DNA from: Hemerocallis citrina | Taxonomy: Eukaryota > Streptophyta > Magnoliopsida > Asparagales > Asphodelaceae | Assembly (NCBI GenBank): GCA_017893485.1 | Contig: CM030358.1 | Span: 154,324,706-154,388,705, forward strand | DNA length: 64,000 nucleotides | Direction of reading: 5' to 3' | Part shown: piece after piece, positions 1 to 10,979 of the stretch | Layout of the letters: each line of letters starts with the position of its first letter | How positions within the stretch are numbered: position 1 is the stretch's first letter | Made by a program: the position numbers and the translations under genes | Notes under the pieces: generated by a model | Told to the model about the DNA's origin: nothing | What the model saw: the letters and a program-made list of their open reading frames with translations, nothing else | Databases searched by the model: none

Positions 1-1388
1 ACTCGCCAGTTCGGAAAGAACAGCTGCTTGTGCTGCTCGGTCAAGATCACTTCGGCCTGAGCAGTCAACGGCGAAGCCTCAAGCGACAACACCGCCAAGA
101 TGTCCAATGCCTCGCCGACTGGGATAGAAGTGACAGGAACCGAGGGCTCTTCGACAACAACCACCATCGACGAGGGGACCTTACGAGGGGGAGGGGGAGT
201 AACAGCCGAAGCAACTTTGGCAGGCCGACCTGACGAGGCGGTCGTGCTCGGCCTATTCCTCTTCCTTCCATCGGCCACCTTACCCCTCTCGTTCATCATG
301 GCCGTAAAGTCCATCTTTGGTGCTTCTGTACCAAACAACAAACAAATCGAGAGTTAGTGAAACGAGCTAAAGAATTAGAAAAAAATATATATACGAGATG
401 TCAGGAGCGTACTCGGGTCGGTCGGACTAAGGCCTGACCCGTATAGCACCTCCTCGGTCATCTCCCTCCAACTCAACATCGGGAGGGCCACTATCTTCCT
501 TGCCACTTCCTCCTCGGCCGCAGTCAGTTCCGGGTTGGCCCTCGCGAACTTTGGCACCTCTACTTTCCACCGGCTCGGAACTTGCAGCATCGATGGCTCC
601 CTCAATATGAAGAACTTCTCCTTCCAGCCTTTGATCGAATCCGGGTTTTCCATGATCCGAACGCCTTTCCTCGGTGCCAGGTAGTATCGATGCTCGGTCT
701 TGTGCATCTGGTTTATCCGATACATGCTTCGGAAGACCGTCAGGTCAGGCTCGATCTCGGCATTGTGACACTGGAGCAGGAAGGCATTCACATGACGCCA
801 CGTGTTCGGCATGAATTGGGTCGGCACGAGGCAGTACTATCCGAGGACCAGACGAACGAAGGAATGTAGCGGAAAGCGCAGTCTGGCGTTCAGAGAGTCG
901 TAGTCGAACATGCACATATCTGACGACGACAGCTTCGAGTTCGCTCGCATCCCGGGGCCGGGGAGAATTAACTTGTACTCCAGAGGGATGGCAAACCCTT
1001 TTCTGATCCGGAGCAGGTCCCTCTCGGATAGCACCGATCCAATTTCATCCGCCTTGGTGGTCAGAACCGGGTTGTTCTCTTCGTATACTTCCGACTGACC
1101 GATGACCGCCTTCTTCAAGAGGTCGCCCTCGTACTGCCTGACCCCAGCGTGCCCGGACTGTACACAAGGGTACCGGCCTATCTTGGGATCTTACCTCGGA
1201 TTCTCCACAATCACCTCGACCACAGGAGATTGGGCCACTACCCTCCTCTTCTTCTTTTCCTTCCTCGCCTCGGCCACAGACGGTTCGGCTACTTGCTTCC
1301 CCTTCCTTCGGATCTCCATCTGCCTCCTCTCCTCGGCACCACTATCGCCCGAGGACGAGGCCTCACTCCCCGAGTTCACCCTTGACAT
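1..1388 (-). pseudogene. Antisense gene of Tat-A, 'putative gypsy type transposon' domain protein, broken
   Basis: The reading runs opposite to the element. The start is the ATG at 1388 (protein begins MSRVNSGSEASSSG). Exon 1 runs down to about 413, a GT-AG intron covers about 326-412, and exon 2 runs from 325 off the window. The middle of exon 1 (for example PTQFMPNTWRHVNAFLLQC) is near-identical to the Tat-B copy at 24015 and belongs to the plant family described as putative gypsy type transposon (Pfam Transposase_28). Two in-frame stops interrupt exon 1: a TAA near 1189 and a TAG near 834 where Tat-B has tryptophan. The function of this family is not known. I infer it is a retrotransposon accessory gene, not a host gene, because it sits between pol and the 3' LTR in two elements of this window. 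Confidence 0.75.
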
Positions 1389-1718
1389 CTCTAGAAAAAA
1401 GGCTAAGGCAAGTAAACTGACCTTGAAGTGACGTTCACGGTCGGAATAAGATCGCCGGAAATCGCCTTGCCCACGCGACAGCTAACGTCACCGCCTTGGA
1501 GAAAAAATCGTTGCTAGCAGAGAGCGCAGATAGTGAAAGTAAAAGTTTGGAGTAAAAAGTGAAATGAACTTGGGAGTAGGGGAGTGAGAGCTTATAACCC
1601 CAGTATGATGTTGGGCCTCCTTGGGAATCTAAAAAGCCCACTAAGAAGCCAAAGTGCCAAGCAGAGAGTTGCGACGTTTTGAAAGTAAAGACTCCTCAAA
1701 TCACTTAAGACCACGACT

Positions 1719-2890
1719 CGGCCACCGGTCTGCCAAGCCGGGCTATCGAGCAGCTCGGCTGAGAAACCGAGCTACCGAGTCCCTCAAAGCGTCCAACTCC
1801 ATACCTCGGCCGACAACACCGAGCTTCCGAATCGACGGGACGAGGAACCGACCATCGTATATGGAGAAAAATTCTTCCGAGGCTGAATCACCGTCAGATC
1901 TCTCCAAAATTCGTGTCAAGACACGATGGACGGTTCAGATTATGCCACGCTCACAAAACGACAAAATAACGTTTTCTCGTGATCTAAACCCAGTCCTCGT
2001 GATTCACGCAATGATGGACGCTCCAGATCTGACCACGTGTACCTTCCGAGCTACGTGCCACCGGTCTGCCTAGCCAAGCTACTGAACAGCTTGGCTAAGC
2101 AGCCGAGCTACTGGACCAAAGGGAGACGACGCGAAAGCTTCAAAGCATCCAACTCCATACCTCGGCCGACAACACTGAGCTTCCGAACCGAGGGGATGAG
2201 GAACCGACCCTCGTATATGGAGAAAAATTCTTCCGAGGCTGAACCACCGTCAGATCTCTCCAAAATTCGTGTCAAGACACCATGGACGGTTCAGATTACG
2301 CCACGCTCACAAAATGACAAAAAAATGTTTTCTCGTGATCTGAACCCAGTCCTCGTGATTCACGCAATGATGGACGCTCCAGATCTGACCACATGTACCT
2401 TCCGAGCTGCGTGCTACCGGTCTGCCTAGCCAAGCTACCGAACAGCCTGGCTAAGCAGCCGAGCTACTAGACCAAAGGGAGACGACGCCTCAAAACCAGA
2501 AAGCTTCAAAACATCCAACTCCATACCTCGGCCGACAACACCGAGCTTCCGAACCGAGGGGACGAGGAACCGACCCTCGTATATGGAGAAAAATTCTTCC
2601 GAGGCTGAATCACCGTCAGATCTCTCCAAAATTCATGTCAAGACACGATGGACGGTTCAGATTACGCTACGCTCACAAAACGACAAAATAACATTTTCTC
2701 GTGATCTGAACCCAGTCCTCGTGATTCACGCAATGATGGACGCTCCAGATCTGACCACGTGTACCTTCCGAGCTACATGCCACCGGTCTGCCTAGCCAAG
2801 CTACCGAACAACCTGGCTAAGCAGTCGAGCTACTGGACCAAAGGAAGACGACGCCTCAAAACCAGAAAGCTTCAAAACATCTAACTCCAT
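1719..2890 (+). repeat. Tandem repeat block, about 360-bp unit, three copies
   Basis: The landmark ATATGGAGAAAAATTC recurs at 1859, 2215 and 2581, giving periods of 356 and 366 bp. Each unit starts near GCCACCGGTCTGCC, passes the landmark, and ends with a DNA stretch containing ACGACAAAAT. The block lies in the 3' noncoding part of Tat-A. Short open frames across it are repeats of one another and have no coding meaning. Confidence 0.85.
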
Positions 2891-2892
2891 AC

Positions 2893-3890
2893 CTCGGCTG
2901 ATTCCGAGCCATGTGCTGACCTGTCGAGCTGAGGGGACGAGGAACCGACCCTCGTATATGGAGAAAAAATCCGCCGACCCATACTCAGCCGTTGGATCTT
3001 ATCAAAAAGCACGCTCGTCATGATGGACGGCTCAGATCTTGCCACATTCACTAAACGACAAGATAGTGTTTTTTGGGGATACGCGCTGAGATGGATGTCC
3101 AGGATTATGCCACGTAGTTCGGTTGATTCCGAGCCATGCGCCGACCTACCGAGCCGAGGGGACGAGGAACCGACCCTCGTATATGGAGAAAAAATCCGCC
3201 GACCCTCCTCAGCCGTTGGATCTTGTCAAAACGCGCGTTCGTCATGATGAACGACTCAGATCTTGTCACGTTCACTAAACGACAAGATGGCATTTTTTGG
3301 GGTTACGCGCTGAGATGGACGTCCAGGATTACACCATGTAGTTCGGTTGATTCCGAGCCATGCGCCGACCTGCCGAGCCGAGGGGACGAGGAACCGACCT
3401 TCGTATATGGAGAAAAAATCCGCCGACCCTCCTCAGCCGTTGGATCTTGTCAAAAAGCGCGTTCGTCATGATGGACGGCTCAGATCTTGCCACGTTCACT
3501 AAACGACAATATAGCATTTTTTGGGGATACGCGCTGAGATGGACGTCCAGGATTACGCCACGTAGTTCGGTTGATTCCGAGCCATGTGCCGACCTGCCGA
3601 GCCGAGGGGATGAGGAACCGACCCTCGTATATGGAGAAAAAATCCGCCGACCCTCCTCAGCCGTTGGATCTTGTCAAAAAGCGCGTTCTTCATGATGGAC
3701 GACTCAGATCTTGCCACGTTCACTAAACGACAAGATGGCATTTTTTGGGGATACGCGCTGAGATGGATGTCCAGGATTATGCCACGTAGTTCGGTTGATT
3801 CCGAGCCATGCGCCGACCAACCGAGCCGAGGGGACGAGGAACCGACCCTCGTATACGAAGAAACTATCTGCCGAGGAGCGCGGATCGTCT
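2893..3890 (+). repeat. Tandem repeat block, 224-bp unit, about 4.4 copies
   Basis: The landmark TTCCGAGCCATG recurs at about 2902, 3127, 3351, 3575 and 3799, a strict 224-bp period. The unit shares CCTCGTATATGGAGAAAAA and ACGACAAGATAG with the 360-bp block upstream, so both derive from a common ancestral module. Related sequence is found in Tat-B (22400-23700, reverse orientation) and in the 3' region of Tat-C. Confidence 0.9.
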
Positions 3891-3949
3891 GATCGCCCAG
3901 AAAATCGCGCTCGGCACTGATGAAGGGCCCAGATCGCGCCACGCCATAA

Positions 3950-4375
3950 ATCGGTATTAAAAATAAGTTTTTATTTATTTTAATCGTTTTATTTATTTAA
4001 AAATTGCGAAAAATTACTAAAAATTTGGGAAAATTAACTAAAAATTCTAGAAAATAATTACAAATTCGGGAGAACGTTTTTGAGCCCCTGAACGAACAAT
4101 TATTACCTAGAATGTGTTGTTAAGACCCCCGAACGACTAGTTAACACATCGCAAAATTAAATAAATAATCCAAAAAAATAGATATAAATCACCCAATATC
4201 TAAAGAAGCTCAGGAACAACTTAGAGTTCCACCGACTTGAAAAATCACCGCACTACCTCCTTAAAAGAGTCAGGACCTCCCATTCGGACTCCGATACAAC
4301 TCCACCAGCCATGAAAATAAGTAAAACTAATCCTCAAAGGCTGACCAAGCTCAGTCTTCGGGAGTGGGGGGCTCG
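3950..4375 (+). other. AT-rich 3' untranslated segment of Tat-A ending in the polypurine tract
   Basis: A run of TTTATTTATTTAA-type and AAAAATTC-type sequence is followed by a short mixed stretch and the purine run GGGAGTGGGGGG at 4360-4371 directly before the LTR. This is the position and composition expected of the primer for plus-strand DNA synthesis. Equivalent tracts lie next to the Tat-B LTR (21968-21984, reverse strand) and the Tat-C LTR (52190-52205). No gene is seen here. Confidence 0.75.
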
Positions 4376-4969
4376 TGATATGGCTAAAAATGGGGTTTAA
4401 TCGGAACCGTCCGAATCAGGCGCGAATCTTGAAGCCCAGGGGCAAAACGGTAATTTCACGTACCAATGGGTCTGAAACGGGTACTGGTTCTCCTTCTTGG
4501 AAACCCACTAACCCGCGAACGGATCCACCTTAACTGGGTGCGGGTTTCAACACGCAACAAACTTGGTCCAGAAAGGATAGAATTAGGGTTTCTGATTAAT
4601 CCTAATCAACGGCCCTGATTCGTATCTATCCTTTCACTGGGGATTAGGGATTACTTTCCTTATCTAACCACAGGGATTATATTCTTAATCTGATCCCAGT
4701 GGCGCCTATAAATACCCCCCATCTATCTCCATTAAGAGGTAATCAATCTTTTGCCAGCTTTCACGCTCTTTCTTAATCATCCCTGATTATTGACTTGAGC
4801 GTCGGAGGGTGCGTCACCGGGAACAACCCTGGTGTCTCGCACTCTTTACAAGTGTACGGTGGGAGTCAGCGTCAAACTCCGACGGAACAGGTAACAAGTT
4901 TGCTATTCAGTTTTCCTAAGAATCCACAAATACTATCTGTTTGCTCCTACACCAAAATTAGCGGCAACA
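4376..4969 (+). repeat. 3' LTR of Tat-A with promoter
   Basis: The LTR starts TGATATGGCTAAAAATGGGG and ends AGCGGCAACA, so it has TG...CA ends, 594 bp. A TATA box TATAAATA lies at 4707-4714, with CCCCCC directly after it, and is present in the same place in Tat-B. The region near 4795 (GCGTCGGAGGGTGCGTC) is conserved in all Tat LTRs here and probably lies in the transcribed R region. The flanking bases at 4970-4974 are ATAAC. The matching left duplication is outside the window. Confidence 0.85.
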
Positions 4970-5270
4970 ATAACCAAAGCAAGATCCCGACGTAAAGCGA
5001 CACTTTCGGAAAGGCCTCCACTGTTGGTAGCAGCATTTATCGATTCTCCATCGGACTGTGCAAGACCCTAATTAGGGTTTCCGTTCGTTTTCAAAGCGGT
5101 TTGAATTTGAAGAAGACGGGAAAGTAAAAGGAACGGAATGGGGGAGAAAAAAAATTAGGGGTTGGAGGGTTTTATATGAGGAATGGATGATCGTGACAGG
5201 TGGAGGAATCGGTTTTTTTGGGAAAAGGACGTTCACGGGGGTGTTTAACTGGAATTTTTGTCCACACTGA
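4970..5270 (-). other. Possible host first exon and promoter truncated by Tat-A
   Basis: Read on the minus strand, an ATG at 5036 opens a frame that begins MLLPTVEAFPKVSLYVG and runs into the Tat-A LTR, where it stops after nine more codons. Upstream (5040-5100) is AAACCCTAATTAGGGT, which contains the telo-box common in leaders of plant housekeeping genes. A short upstream frame ATG-GAG-AAT-CGA-TAA ends right before the ATG. The rest of any gene would lie left of Tat-A, beyond the window. I do not recognise the peptide. It may be chance. Confidence 0.25.
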
Positions 5271-5614
5271 CAACATTTTTTTAAAATATTGATGGATCTG
5301 ACATACTTTCAAAAATATTTATTCAATTGTCTTAATTTTAGATACGTTAGCATTAACCGTTATTGAAAATAACGACATATGTTAATATTGTGCTGTTGTT
5401 TCCAATAACGGTATCTATCTAAAAACAATTTCGCATGCCGCTATTTGAAGTAATGACATCAGTTAACTTATTCTAATTTGTGTGCTCTATGTGACTTGGA
5501 AAATAATGCAAGTTTGAAAAAATCATATAGATGATGTCGCTATTCCCAACAACGGTATTCGGATTACAAGGGTTATTGTTAGGGATAACGATATCAGTTA
5601 TAGAATTTTTTGCA

Positions 5615-5622
5615 TATAAATA
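5615..5622 (+). promoter_or_regulatory. TATA box before the PMD pseudogene
   Basis: TATAAATA at 5615-5622 is followed by a CT-rich leader (CCCCTCATCTCCTTCCCC, then CCCCCCTCTCTCTC). The PMD reading starts about 750 bp downstream, with a possible intron that begins near the GTAGGTATT at 5860. This looks like a normal plant core promoter and leader. Confidence 0.4.
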
Positions 5623-6371
5623 GTGACCCCCTCATCTCCTTCCCCTTTCACTTTAGATCTATTTCCCCCCTCTCTCTCACTCCCGAAACCCAAAAATCCA
5701 TAGTTGCCGCTATTGGAAATCTTGTAACTCTCTTCTTTCATATCCTAAACAAATTCTCAAAATATTCATTATTAAACCCTAATTGTGAACACCTCTTCTT
5801 CTTCGTTCACTTGGAATTTGGCGCAGATTTTAAATAGATCTCATCGGTCTCGAAATTGTGGTAGGTATTCGGAAACCCTTAATTCCTTTGAATTTATTGA
5901 CTTTGTTGATTGAGATTTATATTGGGAGGGGGGGGGGGGGGAGAATTGACAGTGTAGTATAATATATGTTGGAGAAATTTGTATAAACTAGAATTGATAA
6001 ATTTATAAAAGTTAATCAGTTATATGTTTATGTATGAATAAATGTTGATATGAAATGTGTTTATATATAAATATGTAGTACATAGAGATGTTGTCGTGAT
6101 TTTGTTATATGTGCAAATAGTTTGATACGAGTATTGTCCAATTTTTTGTTATCTTGACTGAAAATTTATTAAAGTGGACATATGGTTTATTAATTTGAAA
6201 TTCATGACACATCATTTATTAAACAAGATATTTTTGTTGAACAAACCTCAAATATTTGTTAATTTGACTCAAAATTAATTTTGTTGATACATGGTTTATT
6301 AATTTGAAATTCATGACACATCGTTTATTAATTTTGTTCATGACACATTATTTATTATTGTTGATAGAGAA

Positions 6372-7056
6372 ATGGATGTTGGGCAACTATCTTCTTCACG
6401 TGCACTAGGTGCGTCGTCTTCCACCGCACATGGAGGGTCCGGGTCCACTAGACCCAACTCTACTACATTTGCAAGAATAGCATAGGTCCAAGCGGTGTGG
6501 AAGGGAGAGGACAAGAATATGAGTTTCTGAATGCACACGACTTTACCGACAGACCCACGTATACGCAACTACTTGCTAAATGCTGGTTTCCATGGAATGT
6601 CGATGTTGACAAAAGTGAAATGCGACCATGCATTACTTACTGCTCTTGTCGAGCGATGGAGGCCATAGACACACTCGTTCCACCTACCCGTTGGTGAGAT
6701 GACAGTGACACTACAAGAAATAACGATTGTAACAGAACTTCCTATCGATGGGGTGGCCATGACCGGTAACATCTTGTTTGTTCAACAAAGTAATGATAGT
6801 GAGAGATTATCTTGGGAGAGCGGTGGAAGAGGACGACAAAGGTGTTTTCGTAGGCGAGTCAATCCGGTGTTCATGGCTCCATCAAGAGTTTAACAATAGA
6901 TTAGGAGATGAACCGACCGACTTCCAAGTGTAATGCTACACTTGGGGCTATTTAATTAGTATGATTGGTGGTGTTCTAATGCCGAATTCTTCGGGTGAGG
7001 TCGTCCATCTAATGTATCTTTCCTTGATTGCCGATCACTGCAACATTTTTGGGCTA
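6372..7056 (+). pseudogene. Plant mobile domain (MAIN-like) pseudogene, 5' part
   Basis: A frame from the ATG at 6372 begins MDVGQLSSSRALG. Further on, recognisable PMD segments appear: DHALLTALVERWRP, then THSFHLPVGEMTVTLQ and PIDGVAMTG, then, after a frame change, MIGGVLMPNSSGEVVHL from 6961. These match the PMD fold of MAIN/MAIL1-like proteins, where the aromatic HLPVGE and GLPxDG-like motifs are conserved. Stops interrupt it at GCA-TAG (about 6484), AGT-TTC-TGA (about 6527) and CCA-TAG (about 6667). The domain breaks off near 7056, where another transposon is inserted, and resumes at 10270. Confidence 0.7.
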
Positions 7057-7527
7057 CCTCGACAAAACTACCCTGGCATTTTATTAGTAGTGTCGAGGCA
7101 GGCTTGGAGCAGAAAGAGGTTCCAAAATTTTAGACACCTACACTGGCATTTTATTACAGCGCCCGGGTATGTAGAACATACACCGGCATTTTTTTGGAAA
7201 ACGTTGGTGTTGGTATATCCTAGACCGGCGCTTTCAGTTAAAATGCCGATGTAGACATTTGGAATAAATTTACCTCATCGAAACCCTATAACATTTCACT
7301 TATCGATCCCTAATTCTTTTTTTCCCAATTTTTTCCCTCTCTCTTTCCCGCGCTCTCCCGCCTCTGCTCGGCCATCATCACTATGCCCACCGTCGCCGTT
7401 CCCGCACTCGTCCCCGTCGCTGTGCCCTCCATCGTCGTCGCTATGCCCTCCTCAAGCACAAGGTAACCCCTCAATCTTCTAGGGTTTGGTTAGATTTTTA
7501 CTGGGTTCAGAAAAAGAGAAAGAAGGA

Positions 7528-7656
7528 GTCGACCTGGCTGAGGTCAGCTACGTCTGGTGCGCCACCGTGGTGGTGTTCAGGGCGGATGCGTCGGTAGACT
7601 GCGTGGTGGCCACCGGCCTCCGGCTGAATATGAAGGAGGAGAATGTGGTGTTATGA
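7528..7656 (+). pseudogene. Unidentified captured coding fragment
   Basis: Forty-three codons (VDLAEVSYVWCATVVVFRAD at the start) end in TGA at 7654-7656. The GC content and codon-like composition stand out from the AT-rich surroundings, and the piece lies inside a gene-capturing transposon. It follows a CT-rich stretch with repeated CGTCGC motifs (7375-7445). I do not recognise the protein. It could equally be a chance open stretch. Confidence 0.3.
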
Positions 7657-8263
7657 GCTAGGTTTAGGTTGCTTTTCATAAAGGGCAACCTTAAATTAAC
7701 TCTTTTTGGGGGAAATTCATTTGGGAGATGGATGCCCTAGTTGGAATTGTGATGTTTTGATGAGTGCATGAAGTTTTGAAGGCTGGCATGATCTTCTTTA
7801 GCTTATTGTTCTCTGCATCATGATCTTTGTTGTATTGCTTCAATTCATGAATTCTGTCGAATCTTTTGTGTGTTGTTTGTTTTTGTAGAAGTATATAATT
7901 AAGCATAAATGGGGATTGTTTGGTTTTTAATAAGTAAGCTATAGATGGAGATGCTTTAACTGAATTCATCAATTTGATGATATAAATGGGGAATAGCTTT
8001 CTTTCCTTTGTGGTGGTTTATGTTCATTTTAGTATCTTTGATGGATTTGAAACTATATATCTTCTTTAATTTACTGTGTTTAACATTTAGCAGTTTTTTG
8101 TGTCTCTGGTTCTTTGGTTGTCTTTTATGTTTGATGATGTGGTTGTATGAGCTAGGTATTCTGTATGAGCTAGGTATCGCTTCAGATCTTTATAACCATA
8201 TGATAGTGATGAGTTGATCGAGAGATTTAATCCAACAAAACTTATGAATTTAATAACTGAGGA

Positions 8264-8321
<58 letters not shown>

Positions 8322-8322
8322 T
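8264..8322 (+). repeat. (AAT)n microsatellite
   Basis: About nineteen perfect copies of the AAT/ATA triplet. Confidence 0.95.
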
Positions 8323-8763
8323 AAAAAAACTAAATACTAGAATTTGTTTGATCAACTTAATGTCTACAATAGTAAGAAGAAATATTTAGTATATTGAATG
8401 TCAAGGGGAAACTTGAGAGTTTAAGTTAGTTTTCCACATTAAGTAGAAAAAGTGAAATATAATGCCCCTGCATTCAGCCTCAAAAGTTCCAGCACACTTT
8501 GCTCGTTTTAGGAGGCCGTTTGATGTGGTTTGGGTATCGGATGATGATATTGATGATAAATTAAATGCCCCGATGCAAGTAATGAAGAGCGATCCCGGTT
8601 CATCAGGTAAAAAGAACTTAGCCTGGAAGGTTAAAATGCCATAATATCTGTTATAATTATGGTCCTAACATCATATAAAATTCTACCCTATAGGTCCAAT
8701 CCCGGTTCATTAGGTAAAACTTTTTTTCATTGTACTGATAGTTCTATCTTTATAACACAACAG

Positions 8764-8991
8764 CAAGTGTTTGATTAAGACATGCTCTATGCGGACGATT
8801 TGATGGGCGAGGCGGAAATTGATCTACAGCCAATGATTACTGCCGCAATGGCATTTGGGGACCTTGACCTTCTCGCTGACATGCAGATAAGAAGGTGGTT
8901 GAAATCTGCAGATAATGCCCTCATTGATGATGCAATAATCAGCATTGACGATGGGAAAATTAAGCATTGGTTCCTCTATCCAATTGCATAG
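8764..8991 (+). pseudogene. Captured C2-domain exon
   Basis: After a good acceptor (CACAACAG at 8756-8763) the frame reads QVFD-stop-DMLYADDLMGEAEIDLQP and continues with WLKSADNALIDDAIISIDDG to a TAG near 8991. The VFDxDxxxxDDxMGEAEIDLQP motif is the calcium-binding loop region of small plant C2-domain proteins. Lysine is expected where the TAA stands. The exon match fades after DGK, where other sequence follows. This is a fragment of a host gene carried by the transposon, not a functional gene. The family is clear; which C2 protein it came from is not. Confidence 0.6.
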
Positions 8992-10269
8992 CTGATGGGA
9001 TTCCTGGTTTGGCTTGATCCTGCCTTGTCACAGTTGCATGGATGACTAGGTCGATCTCTATATTGCGTAAGTCCGATAATAGCTCTCAGTCTCATGCTTG
9101 TTCTATTCTTTCACCTAGGTTGTTGGAGAGCTTGAACAACGATAAAGCAATGGAAGAGAGGGTGCTGGCTTCAGTGTCACTGATAAATTTTGCAAGGAAT
9201 CAAGGTACCATCCTTTTTTATTTTCATTTCGTACGTCTTCTTTTTTGCTCTTTACTCTTATAAATGGTTGTCTGATCTGTGGTGATTCATGACTAGTAAA
9301 TTATTAACTATGCTCTTTTAGTTTGTGAACAGAATTAGGAGAGCACAATACTGTTCCATTGGTCTTCTACGTATCCCTGCATCTAATGAAAGTTAAAATC
9401 ATTATTTTCGAAAGGGTTTACCCTTGTTTGTAATCATTATTTTCGAAAAGGTTTCTATGTGCCCCATGTTGTATTCACATTTGTAATGTTAATTTTATAA
9501 ATGTTTGTTTTGAATAAATGTGAATGACACTTTACCTGTGTTGTATTTCCCCCCCAGGGATTCTTACCGGATATGAACTTCAATAAAAATCCCATTTTTG
9601 ATAGTTTGGAAGGAGATCAAGTAGAAAGTCACACCTACAGGAGTAGAGGCAAAGAGCCAAAGATGATTGGTGTATCTGTGTATAGATACTTATAAAATTT
9701 GTAGTTTATAATATTTGTTAGATTGATCTAAATTTCAAGTTCATTTTATTCTCTTTTTTTTTACCACTCATGTTCATTTTATATGACAATATTCGAATAA
9801 TGTACTTGTATTCCTACAACTTGATACTCTAAACTTGGTTGGGGATACATTAAATATATTGATTTTTTATATACTGCGTTGTTTCTTCAATTTAGAGTTG
9901 TTGATACGTTATATCTTTGAATCTTTTGATATCTGTGCATATATCTATATATAAGTGTAGGAAAAAAAAAACCTACACCGGCGTTTGTAAAAACGCCGGT
10001 ATAGTAAAAACGCTGGTATAGCTATTATATCGAAAAATGGCAAACAAAAGGGGCTTACAGTGGCGTTTTCCAAATGCCGCTGTAGGTAGCGGGATATACC
10101 GACGCTATATAAAAATGCCAGTGTAGACCCCATTTCTACTGCGACGCCTTCTTCCCTGGCATTTCTACCGGAATTTTTAAGAATGCCGGTATGACCTACA
10201 CCGGCATTTAAAAATGCTGGGGGAGGCCAAAATAAACGCCAATGTATCCTATTTGTATTGTAGTAGATA

Positions 10270-10661
10270 TACATAGGGTCAACTGTTATAATTGGGAAAG
10301 TGCAGTCTTGGCTTCTCTTTATCGTGCTTTGTGCAATTGTTCAATAGGGTCGATTTAAATGACCGTGTCGATGGGTATATTACAGATATGGTGTTGGGAA
10401 CAACTACGCCTTGGTCGTCCTCGTGTAACGGTTCTTTCACAAGCATGGAGAGAGATTGAGGCAATTGAAGTTTTGAGGGCTCCTTTAGGGGTTTATTAGA
10501 CTGACCGCCATACGTTGAGAGATAACCCACATGGAGTGTTGACGTATTATATGGATGAGCTCGATCAGCTCTGGGAGAATACGTCAACTGGAAACTGTAT
10601 ACTCCCAAACAGCTACAACGGCTATCCCCAAGTTGCACAACAAACAATCAACTTTAGTTAA
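10270..10661 (+). pseudogene. Plant mobile domain pseudogene, 3' part
   Basis: The frame CYNWESAVLASLYRALC corresponds to the PMD segment that follows the one broken at 7056. Further on, GRPRVTVLSQAWREIEA and DNPHGVLTYYMDELDQLWE match the tail of the PMD, ending at TAA 10659-10661. At least one frame change (near 10340) and a TAG near 10498 disrupt it. Together with 6372-7056 it makes up one gene interrupted by the 7054-10266 insertion. Confidence 0.65.
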
Positions 10662-10979
10662 CACGTGCTCCACTAATAAATTTCAACATCGTGACACAAG
10701 AAATTGGTGAATGTAGGAAGACAGTCCCATCTCGAAAGCGGAGGCAGCTCCAACACTACACGCTTAGTTAGGGGGTGTAAGGAAATGTATGAACTTTACT
10801 TTGTAAACTTTGGTGTTACTATGATATATTGTATTGAACTGTTGTGATATATAGTATTGTGTTATGATATATGGTATTAATGTATTATGTTGTGATATAG
10901 GGTTTTAATGTGCTCATATTTTTTGTTGATAATTGTGATGTATATAAGAAAATTTATGAATTGAAGTCTGATAGTTGAG

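Larger units (their letters stand above)
1..4969 (+). mobile_element. 3' part of a Tat-lineage Ty3/gypsy LTR retrotransposon (Tat-A)
   Basis: The window opens inside the downstream part of a Tat element whose gag-pol would lie to the left. What is seen, in order: an antisense gene on the minus strand (1-1388), two tandem-repeat blocks (1719-3890), an AT-rich stretch, a polypurine tract (4360-4375) and a 594-bp 3' LTR (4376-4969). The LTR closely resembles those of Tat-B (21378-21967) and Tat-C (45702-46296 and 52206-52782). The order pol, antisense gene, repeats, LTR is the one also seen in Tat-B and is known for Tat elements such as Grande and Retand. No primer binding site follows 4969, which fits a 3' rather than a 5' LTR. 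Confidence 0.85.
7054..10266 (+). mobile_element. CACTA-like element inserted in the PMD gene, with captured gene pieces
   Basis: The insert separates two halves of the PMD domain. Its ends are roughly inverted: left CTACCTCGACAAAACTACC, right end TTTGTATTGTAGTAG, which reads CTACTACAATACAAA on the other strand. Both subterminal regions (7062-7255 and 9965-10260) are filled with copies of ACACCGGCATTTTT and AAAAACGCCGGTGTA in both directions, a CACTA-type feature. No transposase is seen. Inside are a CT-rich leader (7300-7470), an open stretch at 7528-7656, an AAT microsatellite, and a C2-domain exon. The exact ends and target duplication are uncertain because the flanks are degraded. Confidence 0.5.

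Noticed and set aside
1654..3695. A ladder of similar 60-140 codon frames
   Set aside because: They repeat with the 360- and 224-bp units and are translations of tandem repeats.
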